DNA of 64,000 nucleotides from Sanderia malayensis (Eukaryota; Cnidaria; Scyphozoa; Semaeostomeae; Pelagiidae): positions 4,616,392-4,680,391 of the forward strand of contig RQOL01000616.1 of NCBI GenBank assembly GCA_013076295.1, given 5' to 3'. Both the position numbers and the translations under genes were made by a program. Shown in pieces: positions 34,317-46,091 of this stretch (positions are counted from its first letter, which is position 1; every line of letters begins with the position of its first letter). The notes under the pieces were generated by a model, which had not been told where the DNA came from, did no database searches, and saw only the letters and a program-made list of their open reading frames with translations.

Positions 34317-37300
34317 ATGGACGGCGAAGAGTCGGAAAATATCCAAAAAGTAGATGAAGGGGAAATTGAAGCTAATGTTAACGAAAAATCGGCAGAAAAT
34401 AAGGAGGTTGAAGTCGAAGGAAAAAGTTCAAACAGTGAAAATACAGATGGGGAAACATTAGGAGAACAGCAAATACAAACTGATGCTACTCCGGCAGAAA
34501 CTCACAACCAATCAACATCACCTCTTGTTGCCGAGAACGAACAAGATGCTTTAGAAACGAGTAGGACAAATGAACAAGAAGAAGTAGCTGAGCGTGAGGA
34601 ATCAGAAAATATTGCAATCCATGTTGATGTGAAGAAGAGTGAACCAAACTCTCCAGCTGAACAAAGGGCAAGTTCAAAAACAGATGTTGAAGAAGGGGAT
34701 ACGAATGCAGTAAGAAATGGAACTGGAACCAATGAGGAGCAATTTAATGAATCTGCAATGTCAATACAATTTAATAATGGTAAAAGAACATTTACTTTAC
34801 TTTTTTCTCTGCGTAAAAGTGCGTCTCTCATCATACATACTCACACTCTCATAATGTGTAATTAATCACGTGAAATGCTATGTTTACATGGGGTGACATG
34901 TTCCAGACTCCATCCTCTAGACCCATGCCCCATGCCACACCCACCAAGCTTATTTTTAAGGTGTGCAGTTAACTTTGTGAAAACATCTTGGTTTTGCACA
35001 TGCCTACTCTGCAGTCTGGCATGCTCAACATATCTCATTGTGTGCCAGTTGATGAATGGTGGTATTTATTTATTTCATAGATTTAAGTGAAGATCAGCTG
35101 AATCTGGATGCTGCAAAGTTGCCATCAGATCTTTCTTTCAGCTCTCTTGACAATACTACGAACAAGGGTGGCAGTTGGAGAACATTAACTGTCAAATCAG
35201 TCACAGGTAATTGTATCTAAATGCATGTCATTTTGGTCCAGCAATGGTTTGCAGGAAGAATTGATGCATAATGGTATGTATGATGTGAGATGCATGCATT
35301 AACTAAATGTTGTTGTTATTGCATTCAGATGGAGAAGAGACAGAGTCTACAATTCAAATTTTGACAGAGAATTTCAAGAAGCCTTTCCTTGGTGGATTCA
35401 GACACAGGCTCACCAATGTTGAGTATCACAATGCATCATGCCAAACGTATCCAAAAAGAAGGGTTCCATCGCAGGTGAAAAGTTTGCCACAAGTCTTTGA
35501 GTTAAATCTTGAGCGTACTCATTATGAGTTAGTTACATTTTGAGAGTGCTCATTATGATTATGATTATGATCATGACTCTCTTCGAATATTTTTTTAGAC
35601 TGAAAGGTTCCACAGAGATACCCAAACTGTGAAAAATAAGAATCAATTCCAGCAAACATTTGAAAACACATCCACACAAATGGTAGGAGAATTAGCCATG
35701 CTTTTGGCTGCGATTTTTACCTTGATGTGCCTTAAGTTTTTGATCAACTTCATTTGTCAGTGTCACACTGATTCTTATAGCGTAAACTTTTCTATTTGGT
35801 AGACAAAGCCTGGTTGTTACGTATCCAACGTCACTGATAAGGTAGTCATTCCTGGCAATTATGAAACTGCGGAGGAGAAGTTTGCCAGACGACTTGAGAA
35901 GGTCATAATCTTACAATGCCATTGGCGAAGGTGGCTGGCTGAAAGATATGTGAATAAGTTAAGAGTTGATCGGGAGATGAGAATAGAGTGGGAGAGACAG
36001 GAAGAGATTCGAAAGAGTAAAGAACGTGAGAATCGACTTAAGAAAGAATTCGAACGGAGAATGAATCCAAAATCAAAAGAAGACTTTGATCTACTTTATG
36101 CTGCTTTAGAAAGTAAGCAAGATCGATGTTTCTTGTTTTTTCCGTCATGCACTCTATTTCATGAATTATTTTTGAGAGTTTTGTGACGATTTTTAAGGAT
36201 GGCGTCGAGAAGAGATTGAAAAGATAAATGAAGTTCATTCTGGTCCTGAAAGAAAAGCAGCTTTGGTTGGTTTATTAGAGCAAGAAAGCTACTTGATAGC
36301 ATCTATCGAAAGACACAGGATAAAGGCGAATAATGAAAACAAAGAAAAAGGCATCAAGCAATTTCTTGACAAGGTTTGTAGCTAATTGTTTTTTCACGTA
36401 TTACGGCTGTATCGCCAGTTTTGCATTGTGAATGCATTCATGTACAGTTTGCTAAGTTGTTTATGATTCCCTTTTCAGGCTGCTTCCCCTAAAAAATGGA
36501 AAACTTATGACGGTACAATGATGGAAGTTGACACGCCTTACACTTTGCGAGCTCAAGAGCTTCGAGACCTTTACAACAGTTTGCAAATGAAGTATTTAAC
36601 ACAAGAAGAAAGACTTGATGTCTTGCTTACTCTCAAACATACCGTAAAGGTACTTTATTGTTCTTAGTACGTAACCCTAGTCCTATGACCAATCCCAATG
36701 CCTCAGCCATAAGGGACACTGCATGTTCTGTACCAATAATTACGCCATTGCACATGCTGACCATCCTTCTCCTCCACGTAACGTAATCCTAACACCAGCA
36801 CAACATAGCTTACGTGTTTAATTTCCACGTATTTTTATTGCCATTTGGTCTTTCAGGAACATGAATGCAAACTAACTCATGAAATCTCGGAGCTTATTGA
36901 TAGAGAAACAGAATTGTTAATGCGTGGAGTTAAGGAGTCCAATCTGGAAGGTGAAACAATTGACCACTTTTCTTTATACGTATTTCAATCAAGAATCAAC
37001 CTGGATAAGCTCTGTGTCATTCATACTCTTATTTCTCTTAGGCTTGCGTCAAAGGATTTCTACGCTGTATATTCAATTTTGCAAAATTCCATTGTTCAAT
37101 CCAGAAGCTGCTCGCCTGTTGAAGGTTTGTGGGTGTCTTGAAAGCTTCTCATAGTTAATCGTCTCTCTTGTTTGTCACCTTCTTACAAATAACTTGATAC
37201 TCTTGTCGATTCAATAATCAATAATAATTATATTGTTGCAATAATATTTCTCAATGAAATGTCGATTGCTTGAGTTATTATATTTTATTTTATTCTCAGG

Positions 37301-38680
37301 TACCACAAGATCCATCAACACTAAGAAAGAACGTTTATTTTTGCCCAAGTTGTACATCATATCTGCCATCGTCAGATTTTCCACTGGCTTCCAATTCAAA
37401 GTAATTGTATACGTATTTCTTATTCTTTACTGTATACCAGTGCTGCATGTATACCAGTGCTATATACTATGTATGCTGTATGCATTTTAGTGTTATATAA
37501 CATACTCATTTGATTATACCCTATTCTGTGTACTAAGACATGACATCAATGATATTATTCGATTATGTTCATTGTTCTTTGCAGGATTGTTGGTCGGTGC
37601 AGAAGGTGCGCTAAGCTCGATAATGATGCAAGACTCCGACAAGATTTCTCGAAATTCAGCGAAATGCTTCTCACCTTGCGACGTCAAGAAGAAGAATACA
37701 ACGATGGATCTAAAATTGCTTTCATCATTCAGGTGTTTTTCGGCTTATACCTATTCTAACCTAATTACAGTAAAAACCCGCATATAAGAACCAATGGATT
37801 AAGAACCTTCAGGGTGATATTTCTGCTCAAAACAATAGAAGAAACAATAGCCTATTGTCTTAGGACAATAGGCTGGATGAAAATTTACAGTTTCTTATAT
37901 GCGGAGTTTTACTGTATCCCCAGTTTACTGCATCATTGTATCATCATGCGGTCTGCAGTGCATTTTGATACACATTGCGGCATTGTCTTTACATGTATAT
38001 CACATATTTGATATATATGATGTGATGTATTTTGTTTTTATTCTTTTGAAGGATGCTGATTTGCGATACCTCGTTGAGAATATATGGAATGGACAAAGCT
38101 CTCTCAGTGCCTGTGAAGATTTGCATGATCTTGTCATGGTTAGGTGGAATAAACATGAGCATTGGTCGCCGTGGAACTGTGTCCTACTGACTAAAGAAGA
38201 AGCAACATCTCATGCTAAACTTGAAAATGTTAACGAGGTTGGTTGTCCACGAAAGTTTGTGTCAACAGAGGTGTTCATTTTGGCAGATGATAAATCAATG
38301 AACATATCAATGCATTCAAAAATATACAACTTCCAACACACTTGATGAAATGCTGGTTCAGGCTTAAAAGTTTGCTCTCAATTAGATGAAGCGCATAATG
38401 GCTAGATTAGAACAGGGAGCATAAAGCACCCTTCGGGCTCCCTGGATTAGAAGGTAGAAGTGTTGGCTCGTCACAGTTCAATGCTCCTGCGCAGCACTTT
38501 GTTTTTTAAGAACTTTGTTGTTTCATTTAGGCTTATGGAAGAATCTTCATTGGCAAAGTTCATCATCGACATGTCATTGCACAGAAACATTTTGAAAAGT
38601 TGACATCAATTGTTAAGAAGATGCGCACGCACGCTGATGGAGAGAAAATGAAAGCACATTCAAGGAAAATTACCGCATAA
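34317..38680 (+). CDS. IQUB: IQ motif and ubiquitin-like domain protein IQUB
   Basis: 13 exons, 745 residues (human about 790). Exons: 34317-34779, 35081-35206, 35329-35474, 35599-35682, 35803-36112, 36198-36373, 36479-36649, 36857-36950, 37042-37124, 37300-37400, 37585-37732, 38052-38237, 38531-38680. In mammals and algae this is an axonemal protein linked to radial spokes. An acidic, disordered N-terminus (about 1-155) precedes a ubiquitin-like region, then [19 protein letters not shown], which is diagnostic for IQUB. An IQ-like motif follows ([17 protein letters not shown]), then long charged helices. Near the C-terminus are CPSC and CRRC pairs that could bind zinc, and the final block [15 protein letters not shown] is typical of the family. 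Intron 11 carries a MITE. Identification is firm. Confidence 0.93.
37766..37916. mobile_element. TA-flanked hairpin MITE, copy A (IQUB intron)
   Basis: The ends TACAGTAAAAACCCGCATAT and its near-complement closing in GCGGAGTTTTACTGTA form terminal inverted repeats of about 27 bp. In the middle, CAATAGCCTATTGTC is followed by GACAATAGGCT, a second inverted repeat, so the element can fold into a nested hairpin. A second copy lies in the TRABD gene. About 150 bp, TA termini, no coding capacity. Confidence 0.85.
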
Positions 38681-39076
38681 AATAACAGATTTATTATAAG
38701 CATTTTTAAGCTGCATTTGAGTTTGAGTATTTATGTAATGTTTATTAATTGACATGTATGATATATTAATGATTTCTTTTAAATTTATTTAGACTGAAAA
38801 GTGATTTCATTTGAGTCTCGTATTTGCTGCACGTGGTATATGAGATGCAGTAGCACACTCTTTTGTTCAGGGTCCCCGTTTCTGCGAATTTTCGTCTTCA
38901 ATCTTTAGCTGAAGGAATATTCGTTCAACTCTTGTCCAAACAAAGACAAATATTCGTCTAGTTTTTGGATTGGTTTTTGGAGAATTTTCTGGCTTGTTCC
39001 TTTTGAATTTAAATTTACTATATGCTGAGAGATATAAGAAAAGTATTTGATTAATCCATCGCCATTAAGTATCCAG
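38681..39076. other. IQUB 3' flank and TRABD upstream region
   Basis: About 400 bp that must include the IQUB 3' UTR and the TRABD promoter. No other feature is seen. An in-frame ATG at 39047 could extend TRABD by 10 residues. Confidence 0.5.
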
Positions 39077-41429
39077 ATGGAGGAGGAAGCCAGTAAGGAT
39101 GAATCTGAGAATCAAACACGCTCAGCAGATGAAGAATTGCAAGGGAAATTATCCCCTTTAGGCCATCATGATGACGACGACGATAAGAAGCCGGATCTTA
39201 AAGAGCAGAGTGGGTTAGAAACTACTGATAATACCTTAGCTGCTCGTGAGAATGTTTCTAATTCGGGTGAAATATCCCAATCCTATGAATTAAGATTTTC
39301 TGATGATGAAAGTAAGGGTGAAAAAATCGGAAGTCATGATGATGATCATGCTGGAAGTACAGAAAGCTTTGAATTTGCAAACGGAAGTGATCAGGAGTCG
39401 TGGGAATCCTTATCAGGTTGGATTTTTGTAATTTTTCATCAGCTTAAAGTTTCAATATTTTTTTATGTACTGCACAAGCTTTATGTGTGGTGACGAGTTT
39501 TAACCTTTTGCAAATGTGTTTTATTATAAGTAAAGTGATTTTTTAGCATCTACAGAGATGAAGTTATGCATATATTGATACAGCTGCCGTTTGCTTATGC
39601 AGGACAAGATATTGCTGAAGCAGAAGCTGCCACAATAATGCATGAGAATAGCGATTCTTGTCAATGCCAAGATTGCCGTCAAATGGTAGAGTTGTCATCA
39701 GTAGCACACTCAGCTCGTGTTCTAGAGAGGTCTACACATTCCGAAGAACAACTGCCAGAAAATGTCACAAAAATCGAAGCAGAATATGGATCAAAAATCT
39801 ATCTGGTTGGCACTGCTCATTTCAGTAAAGCAAGCCAAGACGATGTCAGCCAGGTATAACATGATATTTCTATACTCTCTCATGCTCATTAGCAATGGGT
39901 CTCATCCACAGCAATGGTATACTTGCTAACATGTGTAACTATAATGTTGTAGACAATCCAAACTGTGTGCCCTGATGTTGTCATGGTAGAATTGTGTAAA
40001 AGCAGAGTTAGCATCATTCAGTACGATGAAGAAACATTGCTGAGAGAAGCTAAGGATATCAGCATTGCAAAATTGAAGATGGCTGTGAGAGAGGTTCATA
40101 AACGCTTTGTGCTTAGATCTTCTTTTATAATCGCCAGTAAAGTGATTAAGTTTTGTATTGAATTGTGTTGTGTTGTAATGCCTTAGAGTGGTGTGGTTGG
40201 AGGAGTGATGCAACTTCTGTTGCTTAGCATGTCTGCACATCTTACGAAACAGCTTGGCATGGCACCTGGTGGAGAGTTCAGAACAGCTGTTCAAGAGGTG
40301 AGTTCCAGACCAATCAATGACATTTGGTTTGTATAACACAATGCTTTGTTTTAACTGCCTATTTTTATTGATGCATTTCTATTTATTTTTCATCAGGCAA
40401 ATAAAATACCTGGTTGTCAAGTGATGCTAGGAGACAGACCGGTTCAAATAACTCTGAAAAGAGCCATGGCTGCGTTATCATTTTGGCAGAAACTGAAAAT
40501 GGGATGGTGTTTGTTGACGTCCAGGGATCCAATCAGGTGCCTTGTTTAGTCAGCCTTTCATCTCTGCTATTTAAGCCTCAGTTTATAAACTGCCATAATT
40601 TCTGCTCTGCTTTTTATCTATTCCAGCAAAGATGATATCGAGAAGTTTAAAAAGAAAGACATGCTTGCAGAAATATTGGCGGAGATGACGGGTGACTTTC
40701 CAACGCTTACAAAAGTGTTTGTCAGCGAAAGAGACTTGTACATGTCACAAGCATTGGCAAAAGCAGCAAAGCCTGTTCCAGTTATAGATGAAAATGGCGG
40801 TATGTTTCTCATTCCCATAATCAAATGTTAATATGTTTTGAATTTCTCACAATGCAGTTATGATAGGATTCGTATGTTTATACAGTAACAACCTGCATGT
40901 AAGAACCAATGGATTAAGAGCCTTCTGGGTGATATTTCTGCTCAAAACAATAGACGAAACAATAGCCTATTGTCTTTGAACAATAGGCTGGAAGGAAAAT
41001 TTACAGGTTCTTATATGCGGGTTTTTACTGTAATTAAATTTACCTTTCTGATTAATTATACACTGTTTTGCCTTATGTTATCAGAAGTCCATAAACTCGA
41101 ACCGTCTGTCGTGGTTGGTGTAGTTGGGCTGGGACATGTCGAGGGAATCAAAGAAAACTACGGAAAAGAAATTGACGTGAATGAACTAATGAAGTAAGTC
41201 TTGCAAAGCGAATGTTGCGACCTTAGATCCGAAGCCATAATAATAATGATGATGAAGCTTTCGCTTATTGTGACGTAATCATGTTATTCTTAAAAATCAA
41301 TCTTTTTATTTCAGAGTTCCAAAGCCATCTAATAGCTCAACGATTTTAAAGTATTCATTTAAAGCCATTCTTGTGGCAGCAATTAGCTGGAGTGTTTATA
41401 GATTTGTCAAATGGGCTGGCGTTTATTAA
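39077..41429 (+). CDS. TRABD: TraB domain-containing protein (TRABD)
   Basis: Eight exons, 459 residues: 39077-39416, 39603-39853, 39953-40093, 40187-40297, 40397-40536, 40627-40799, 41085-41193, 41315-41429. The TraB/PrgY/GumN family has a metalloprotease-like fold related to TIKI, although TRABD itself is cytosolic or on the outer mitochondrial membrane. An acidic, disordered N-terminus (about 1-115) is followed by the domain. It opens with IYLVGTAHFSKAS, continues with VVMVELCKSR and CQVMLGDRPVQIT, and closes with VVGVVGLGHVEGI, so the two GxxH/GH motifs expected at the active site are present. A hydrophobic C-terminal helix, ILVAAISWSVYRFVKWA, looks like a tail anchor. The start is uncertain (39047 or 39077). 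Confidence 0.92.
40881..41032. mobile_element. TA-flanked hairpin MITE, copy B (TRABD intron)
   Basis: The same element as copy A, in the same orientation. It has the same TIR (TACAGTAA...TTTTTACTGTA), the same internal CAATAGCCTATTGTC/CAATAGGCTG hairpin and the same TA ends. The copies differ at scattered positions, so both are neither brand new nor very old. Confidence 0.85.
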
Positions 41430-42286
41430 CACTCGTTTCGTAACTCAACTGGAAATAAAAAGTGAGAATGTCATGTTTTTGTGGAGATGTTGTTGGGACT
41501 ATCGTCTGCAAAGTGCAATTGTGTCATAAAACGTCGATATTTGGAACTCGGAGTTCGTCAAAGCTTCGCCACTCAACGAATGATAGTGTTTTCTCAAGTC
41601 AATAGAATTAAGATTAGCAATACTATACAATCATTGATCTTTATACCCCTGAGATTAATTAATTTAAAAGAGTGTTTGTATTATTAAACGTAGATTACTT
41701 TAACATACATGGAATATTTATCTTGCACTTTTACATGGTTAGTTTTGTTTGCTTGTAATGTTAGTGGATAATTATTTGGGTTTAATAATAAGGTAGGAAT
41801 AATTGTTAGTATATTTCAAATCAAGCTAAGCCATTACACGCAAAATATGCCTCTGGAAATCTTTAAAAATATTTTTTTTATTCACTGCCCGCTTTCTTGT
41901 CACTCATGATGTAGTTGATTGTTGCTGCAAGACGTGACGTCATTGTAGCAAAACGAGGCTGTAGATATAGATATACCTGCAGCAACTGCGAAGGCAAGCT
42001 TACATACAGACAGAGGTTTAATTTTTGCCGTGTCAAAGATGCAAGCAACTCATTTGAAGACTTTTAAAATGTCGAAATAATCCAGCAGAAAAGTGAATTA
42101 TATTATTTTGCCTTTACTTGTTTATACTTTTATCAGTTTTGGGAATTATGTTGCAATAAAGACTTGTAGAATCTGCAAGTATTTTTGGCCTAAGATTTGC
42201 TGGTGGTGGAGGAGTATAGAAAGAGGAACAAGAATTGGAAACAAAATTTCATTCCGACAAATAGGAAGACAAAGCTAACGATATCA
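41430..42286. other. TRABD 3' flank and PPM1H-like upstream region
   Basis: A perfect CRE palindrome TGACGTCA at 41935-41942 lies about 345 bp before the chosen phosphatase start. An in-frame ATG at 42197 could extend that protein by 30 residues. No other gene is seen. Confidence 0.5.
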
Positions 42287-45200
42287 ATGGCTATTGCTTC
42301 AGGATATAGTGCTTTTAAAAGATGGTCGAGCAGTGCAATATCTGCCATTCTGGAACAACCACCAAGGAATAATCCGAGTTTGGTTTCGTATGCAAAATAT
42401 AAACTACCAGTGAAGTATAAGTACAAGCGACCAGATTTCATGGAATTGGACGAAGAAGCAACATTGGCATCGGCAGATCATGAAATACGACCTGTTATGA
42501 GACCAAAAAGATCACTGGCTTTAGATGCAGGATATGCTGAGTATGTTTAATTTGTACTTCTTTTTATTATTGCTTCTAAGCAACATCTTTTTTTCTACTA
42601 CCGTAATGCTTCGATTAAACACCCGGGGCGTTTATTAATTTTTGATATTTTAAGGGGCGTCTATTCGAGGGGCGTTTAAAAGAGGTAGGCGTTTATTAGT
42701 AAACATCTAATTGTGATCGCACTTGGCGTGAAACTCTGAGTTGACAACTGAAAAGGTCTGGTTCCAGAAGTATAATTTAAAAAATATCTAAATATCTAGT
42801 TCAAAGTCATCATCAACATCGTCTTCCTCGACAATACACGCCCCTCTACGGGCCCTCTACAAGGGGGCGTCTATTCGAGGGGGTGTTTAACAGAGGTGGG
42901 CTTTTATTGAAAAATAATTAAAATAGGGGGCCTTTACTCGAGGGGGGCATTTAAAAAAAGGGGGCATTCAATCGAAACATTATGGTATATACATACACAA
43001 CATCTAAACTTCTTCTGATAAGATAAGCACAGATTTTAACACTTGCACATCCTGGATGAATAATAGAACAACAGAAAGAGATCATTGAACACCTGAAGTC
43101 TTGTTAAGAGCAAGCATATTCTGTAATCTGATCTAGGTCTGAATTGATTCATGATTTAATTATTTTTTAGAGCAATCAATGCGGGTAAAACACACAAAGT
43201 AAACGAGGACCAGAGTGTTGTGAAGTCATTCACCATCAAAGTCCCACCAGAATATAGAGAAGAAGATTGGGGACCTGAAAAGGTATAATTTATTCATTCA
43301 CATTTCAGGCTATCAAGGGCACCACTATCTCTACTATTCCTCTGAGAAATAAATGATTTTCTTTCAGTACACGATTCCTTGTGTTTATTTTGCGGTATTC
43401 GATGGTCATGCTGGCACTGGTGCTGGATTGATGGCGAGCAATTTACTGCACAAAGTTGTAGAAGCCAAATTAACAGAGGTGTCTCATATGCTCGTGCTGG
43501 ATAAAGAGGATCTTAAAAGGTCTTATTTGAATTATGGATTGATTCAAGATGTGACAGCTGAAAATTTGGTCATTGGTTCACTTGAGGAATCGTTTATTGA
43601 AATGGTAGGTGGCGAAAGTCTTTTAAGAGACTCTAAATTTCTGTGCAATGCTCAAGTTTGATGCTATCAGTTATAAAGTAATGCTCATATTTTTTAATGA
43701 ATCAATTTTGCATTTTCTCTTAGGATGAGCAAATCAAACAAGAACATTATGATTTTGCAATTGATGGAGGATGCACAGCTTTAGTTGGATTATTCATTTT
43801 GGGAAAATTATTTGTTGCAAATGCTGGAGATTCTAGGTTTCTATGATATTTTGTACTTTATGAGAAGATAAAGCTGTTAGAACAAAGAATAAGCTGATGA
43901 TGATCATGATGACAATGATTTACTTTATGGAGTATTACTTTTTAGAGCTGTGTTGTATAAAGACTTTGAAGCACATGCAATGTCGTTTGATCATACTCCT
44001 GAAACTGAGAGACAGAGAATTCAACTGATGGTAAGCTTGACAAAATATTTGGCACAATTCTGGGAAACAACTGTTACATTTGCAAGGAAGAAATTTAAAA
44101 AAACTGTTTGATATTTTAACCTTGTAGGCATTGCAGAAGCCAGCCTTGTTGGGTGATGAATTCACACGTCTTCAGTTTCAACATCGACCGAGAAAGAAGC
44201 ACTTTGGAACCAAGCAGCTTTATCGAGATTATCACATGTCAGGATGGTATGTGTTCATTGTATTTATGATGTATGCAAATATTATGTAAATATGTCCACA
44301 GTCACAGCTACCAGTGTCTGTGACTGTGCACTATACTTGAAACTAGAGCAGATTTCAATCACTTTCTATGTTGTAGTTTGTTTGTAATTTTTTTGAATTG
44401 TTTCAGGGCACTAAAGGTTGTTGACAGAAAAGATTTGAAACCTCAGCTGGTCAGTGGTGAAGGAAAACGGGCCAGATTATTGGACACAATTGGTGTAACA
44501 CGTGGTTTAGGTGACCATGATCTTGAATTTGCGTACTGTCCTGGCATTAAGATCAAACCATTCATGTTGCCAAACCCAGAGGTCTGTTCACGTTGCTGCT
44601 TTTCCATCAACTTTCTTTGGATTCATTCCTTGCATTTTCCTTGTTATCTTAGTCTACAGAGTAAGCTCAAATTGTCATGTTCTTTGTATAGGTGAGGATT
44701 TATGATTTGGAAGGCAAAGACTTTACAGAGAATGATGTTTTGGTAATGGCAACTGATGGACTGTGGGAAAGATTTAATGACTCTGATGTAAGTTATTTCG
44801 TTTTACTACAGAACACTCTTGCTGTGCATTCTCCTTCTCTTATAATTCAAAACTTTTATAATTGTAAATTTTTCCTCGTCATTTGTATCTGAACGTGTGA
44901 TCAATTCATTCCAATTTTTTGCAAATTTTAAACTTCTTATTGCAGGTCATTGAAATTCTAAAGGAAAAGTTTGAACAGCAGCCAAAAACAGAACCAAGAA
45001 GGTGCGTTTCTCACCGTCAGATTTGCATAACTCGAACTAGTAATTTGACTTCTAATTCGAACGAAATTCACCGTCTTTTCAAGAATCGATAAAAAGCCAA
45101 TCCTTATAAAACAAACCTCATAGTTTGTAATGCAAGCATTTTCATGCTTTCCCGGGGTGTTCTAATTAGACAGAGCAGACTGTATGTATTAACTTTTATT

Positions 45201-45611
45201 GTAAATTTCTATTCTTATCATTATCACCGTCATTATTATTTTTATAGATACATTGTTGCAGCACAAGCGTTAGTAGATGAAGCACGTGGTACCCTTGGGG
45301 AACGAGGTTGGCGCACAAGGAAAGGAGAGGCAGCCTCGTATGATGACATATCTGTTTTTGTAATTCCATTAAGAAGGCATTCGTTCGTTAATCAACACTC
45401 CACTGTCGAAAGAGAAACGAGTGACTTCGAGGCGAAGCACGCAGGTAGACAGGATTCGTTTGTAAAGAGATACGTTGATCGTGATGAAGTTGAAATTTCA
45501 CTCGGAAAGAAGAAATCTAGTCAAATAAATGGGGATCGGGAAATGGAAAAAGAAAAGTCAACTGAAAACTCCGCTGATTCTCAGAACTCGAAAACAGAGA
45601 ATGGAAATTAG
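42287..45611 (+). CDS. PPM1H: PP2C-type protein phosphatase, PPM1H/J/M family
   Basis: Ten exons, 536 residues: 42287-42540, 43171-43282, 43368-43604, 43724-43836, 43946-44030, 44128-44246, 44407-44581, 44692-44787, 44946-45001, 45248-45611. A metal-dependent Ser/Thr phosphatase. In mammals PPM1H removes LRRK2-type phosphates from Rab GTPases. Metal-binding motifs are FDGHAG, GGCTALV, ATDGLW and YDDISVFVIP; GVTRGLGDHDL and NAGDSRAV are also typical. ALLGDEFTRLQF and LYRDYHMSGWA identify the PPM1H/J/M branch. Met 1 starts an amphipathic stretch (MAIASGYSAFKRW), as in PPM1H, where it targets membranes. The insert before the flap region is shorter than in human PPM1H, and a 70-residue charged tail follows the catalytic domain. 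Confidence 0.92.
42599..42987. mobile_element. TA-flanked MITE in a phosphatase intron
   Basis: The left end TACCGTAATGCTTCGATTAA is matched by a right end closing in AATCGAAACATTATGGTA, the inverted complement with few mismatches. The interior repeats GGGGCGTTTA-like boxes. TA termini, no coding capacity, about 390 bp, in intron 1. Confidence 0.75.
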
Positions 45612-46091
45612 AAGTTAAATTCGTAAATTTAATGTAAGGTATTTTCATTCACTTTCACGGGGTTATTTGATAAAAACAATTGATTGAATTATTTTTTAAT
45701 AGTAGCTTTAGCTCTGGGACGACTTGGCTGATTCGTTTATAATCATGTTATCCGCCATCAGCAAAACTTGTTTCGCTACTTTGTTCATTAATCATCATAT
45801 GCAGAAGCATGCTGAATTTTTGTAAAGATACTAGTTGTTGTAGAATGCATTCTGATTTTGATGCTTAAAAGCGGGTGTTTCTAAACTTTTACCCGGGCAG
45901 AAATGCCGGGCGCTGTAAACCATAAACCCCCGTTCTCGTCCTTGCCCACCGGTCTCGTGCTCAAGAGGAGGCTGCGCACGCGCAGCTCTGGTTTCGCTAC
46001 TGAATACAATTTGCTTTCTGCAAGGAAGAAATGTGCTTGACGAAATTCTGATTACAAACCGGAATTTATCGATTGTTTTTCTACTTTATTG
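45612..46091. other. Phosphatase 3' flank and UBA1 promoter
   Basis: The right half (about 45880-46020) is much richer in CpG than its surroundings, as expected for a housekeeping promoter. It contains the NRF1 site listed separately. Confidence 0.5.
45973..45984. promoter_or_regulatory. NRF1-type palindrome upstream of UBA1
   Basis: TGCGCACGCGCA matches the NRF1 consensus YGCGCAYGCGCR at every position. It lies 107 bp before the UBA1 start codon in the CpG-rich stretch. In animals NRF1 sites mark housekeeping promoters. Confidence 0.55.
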
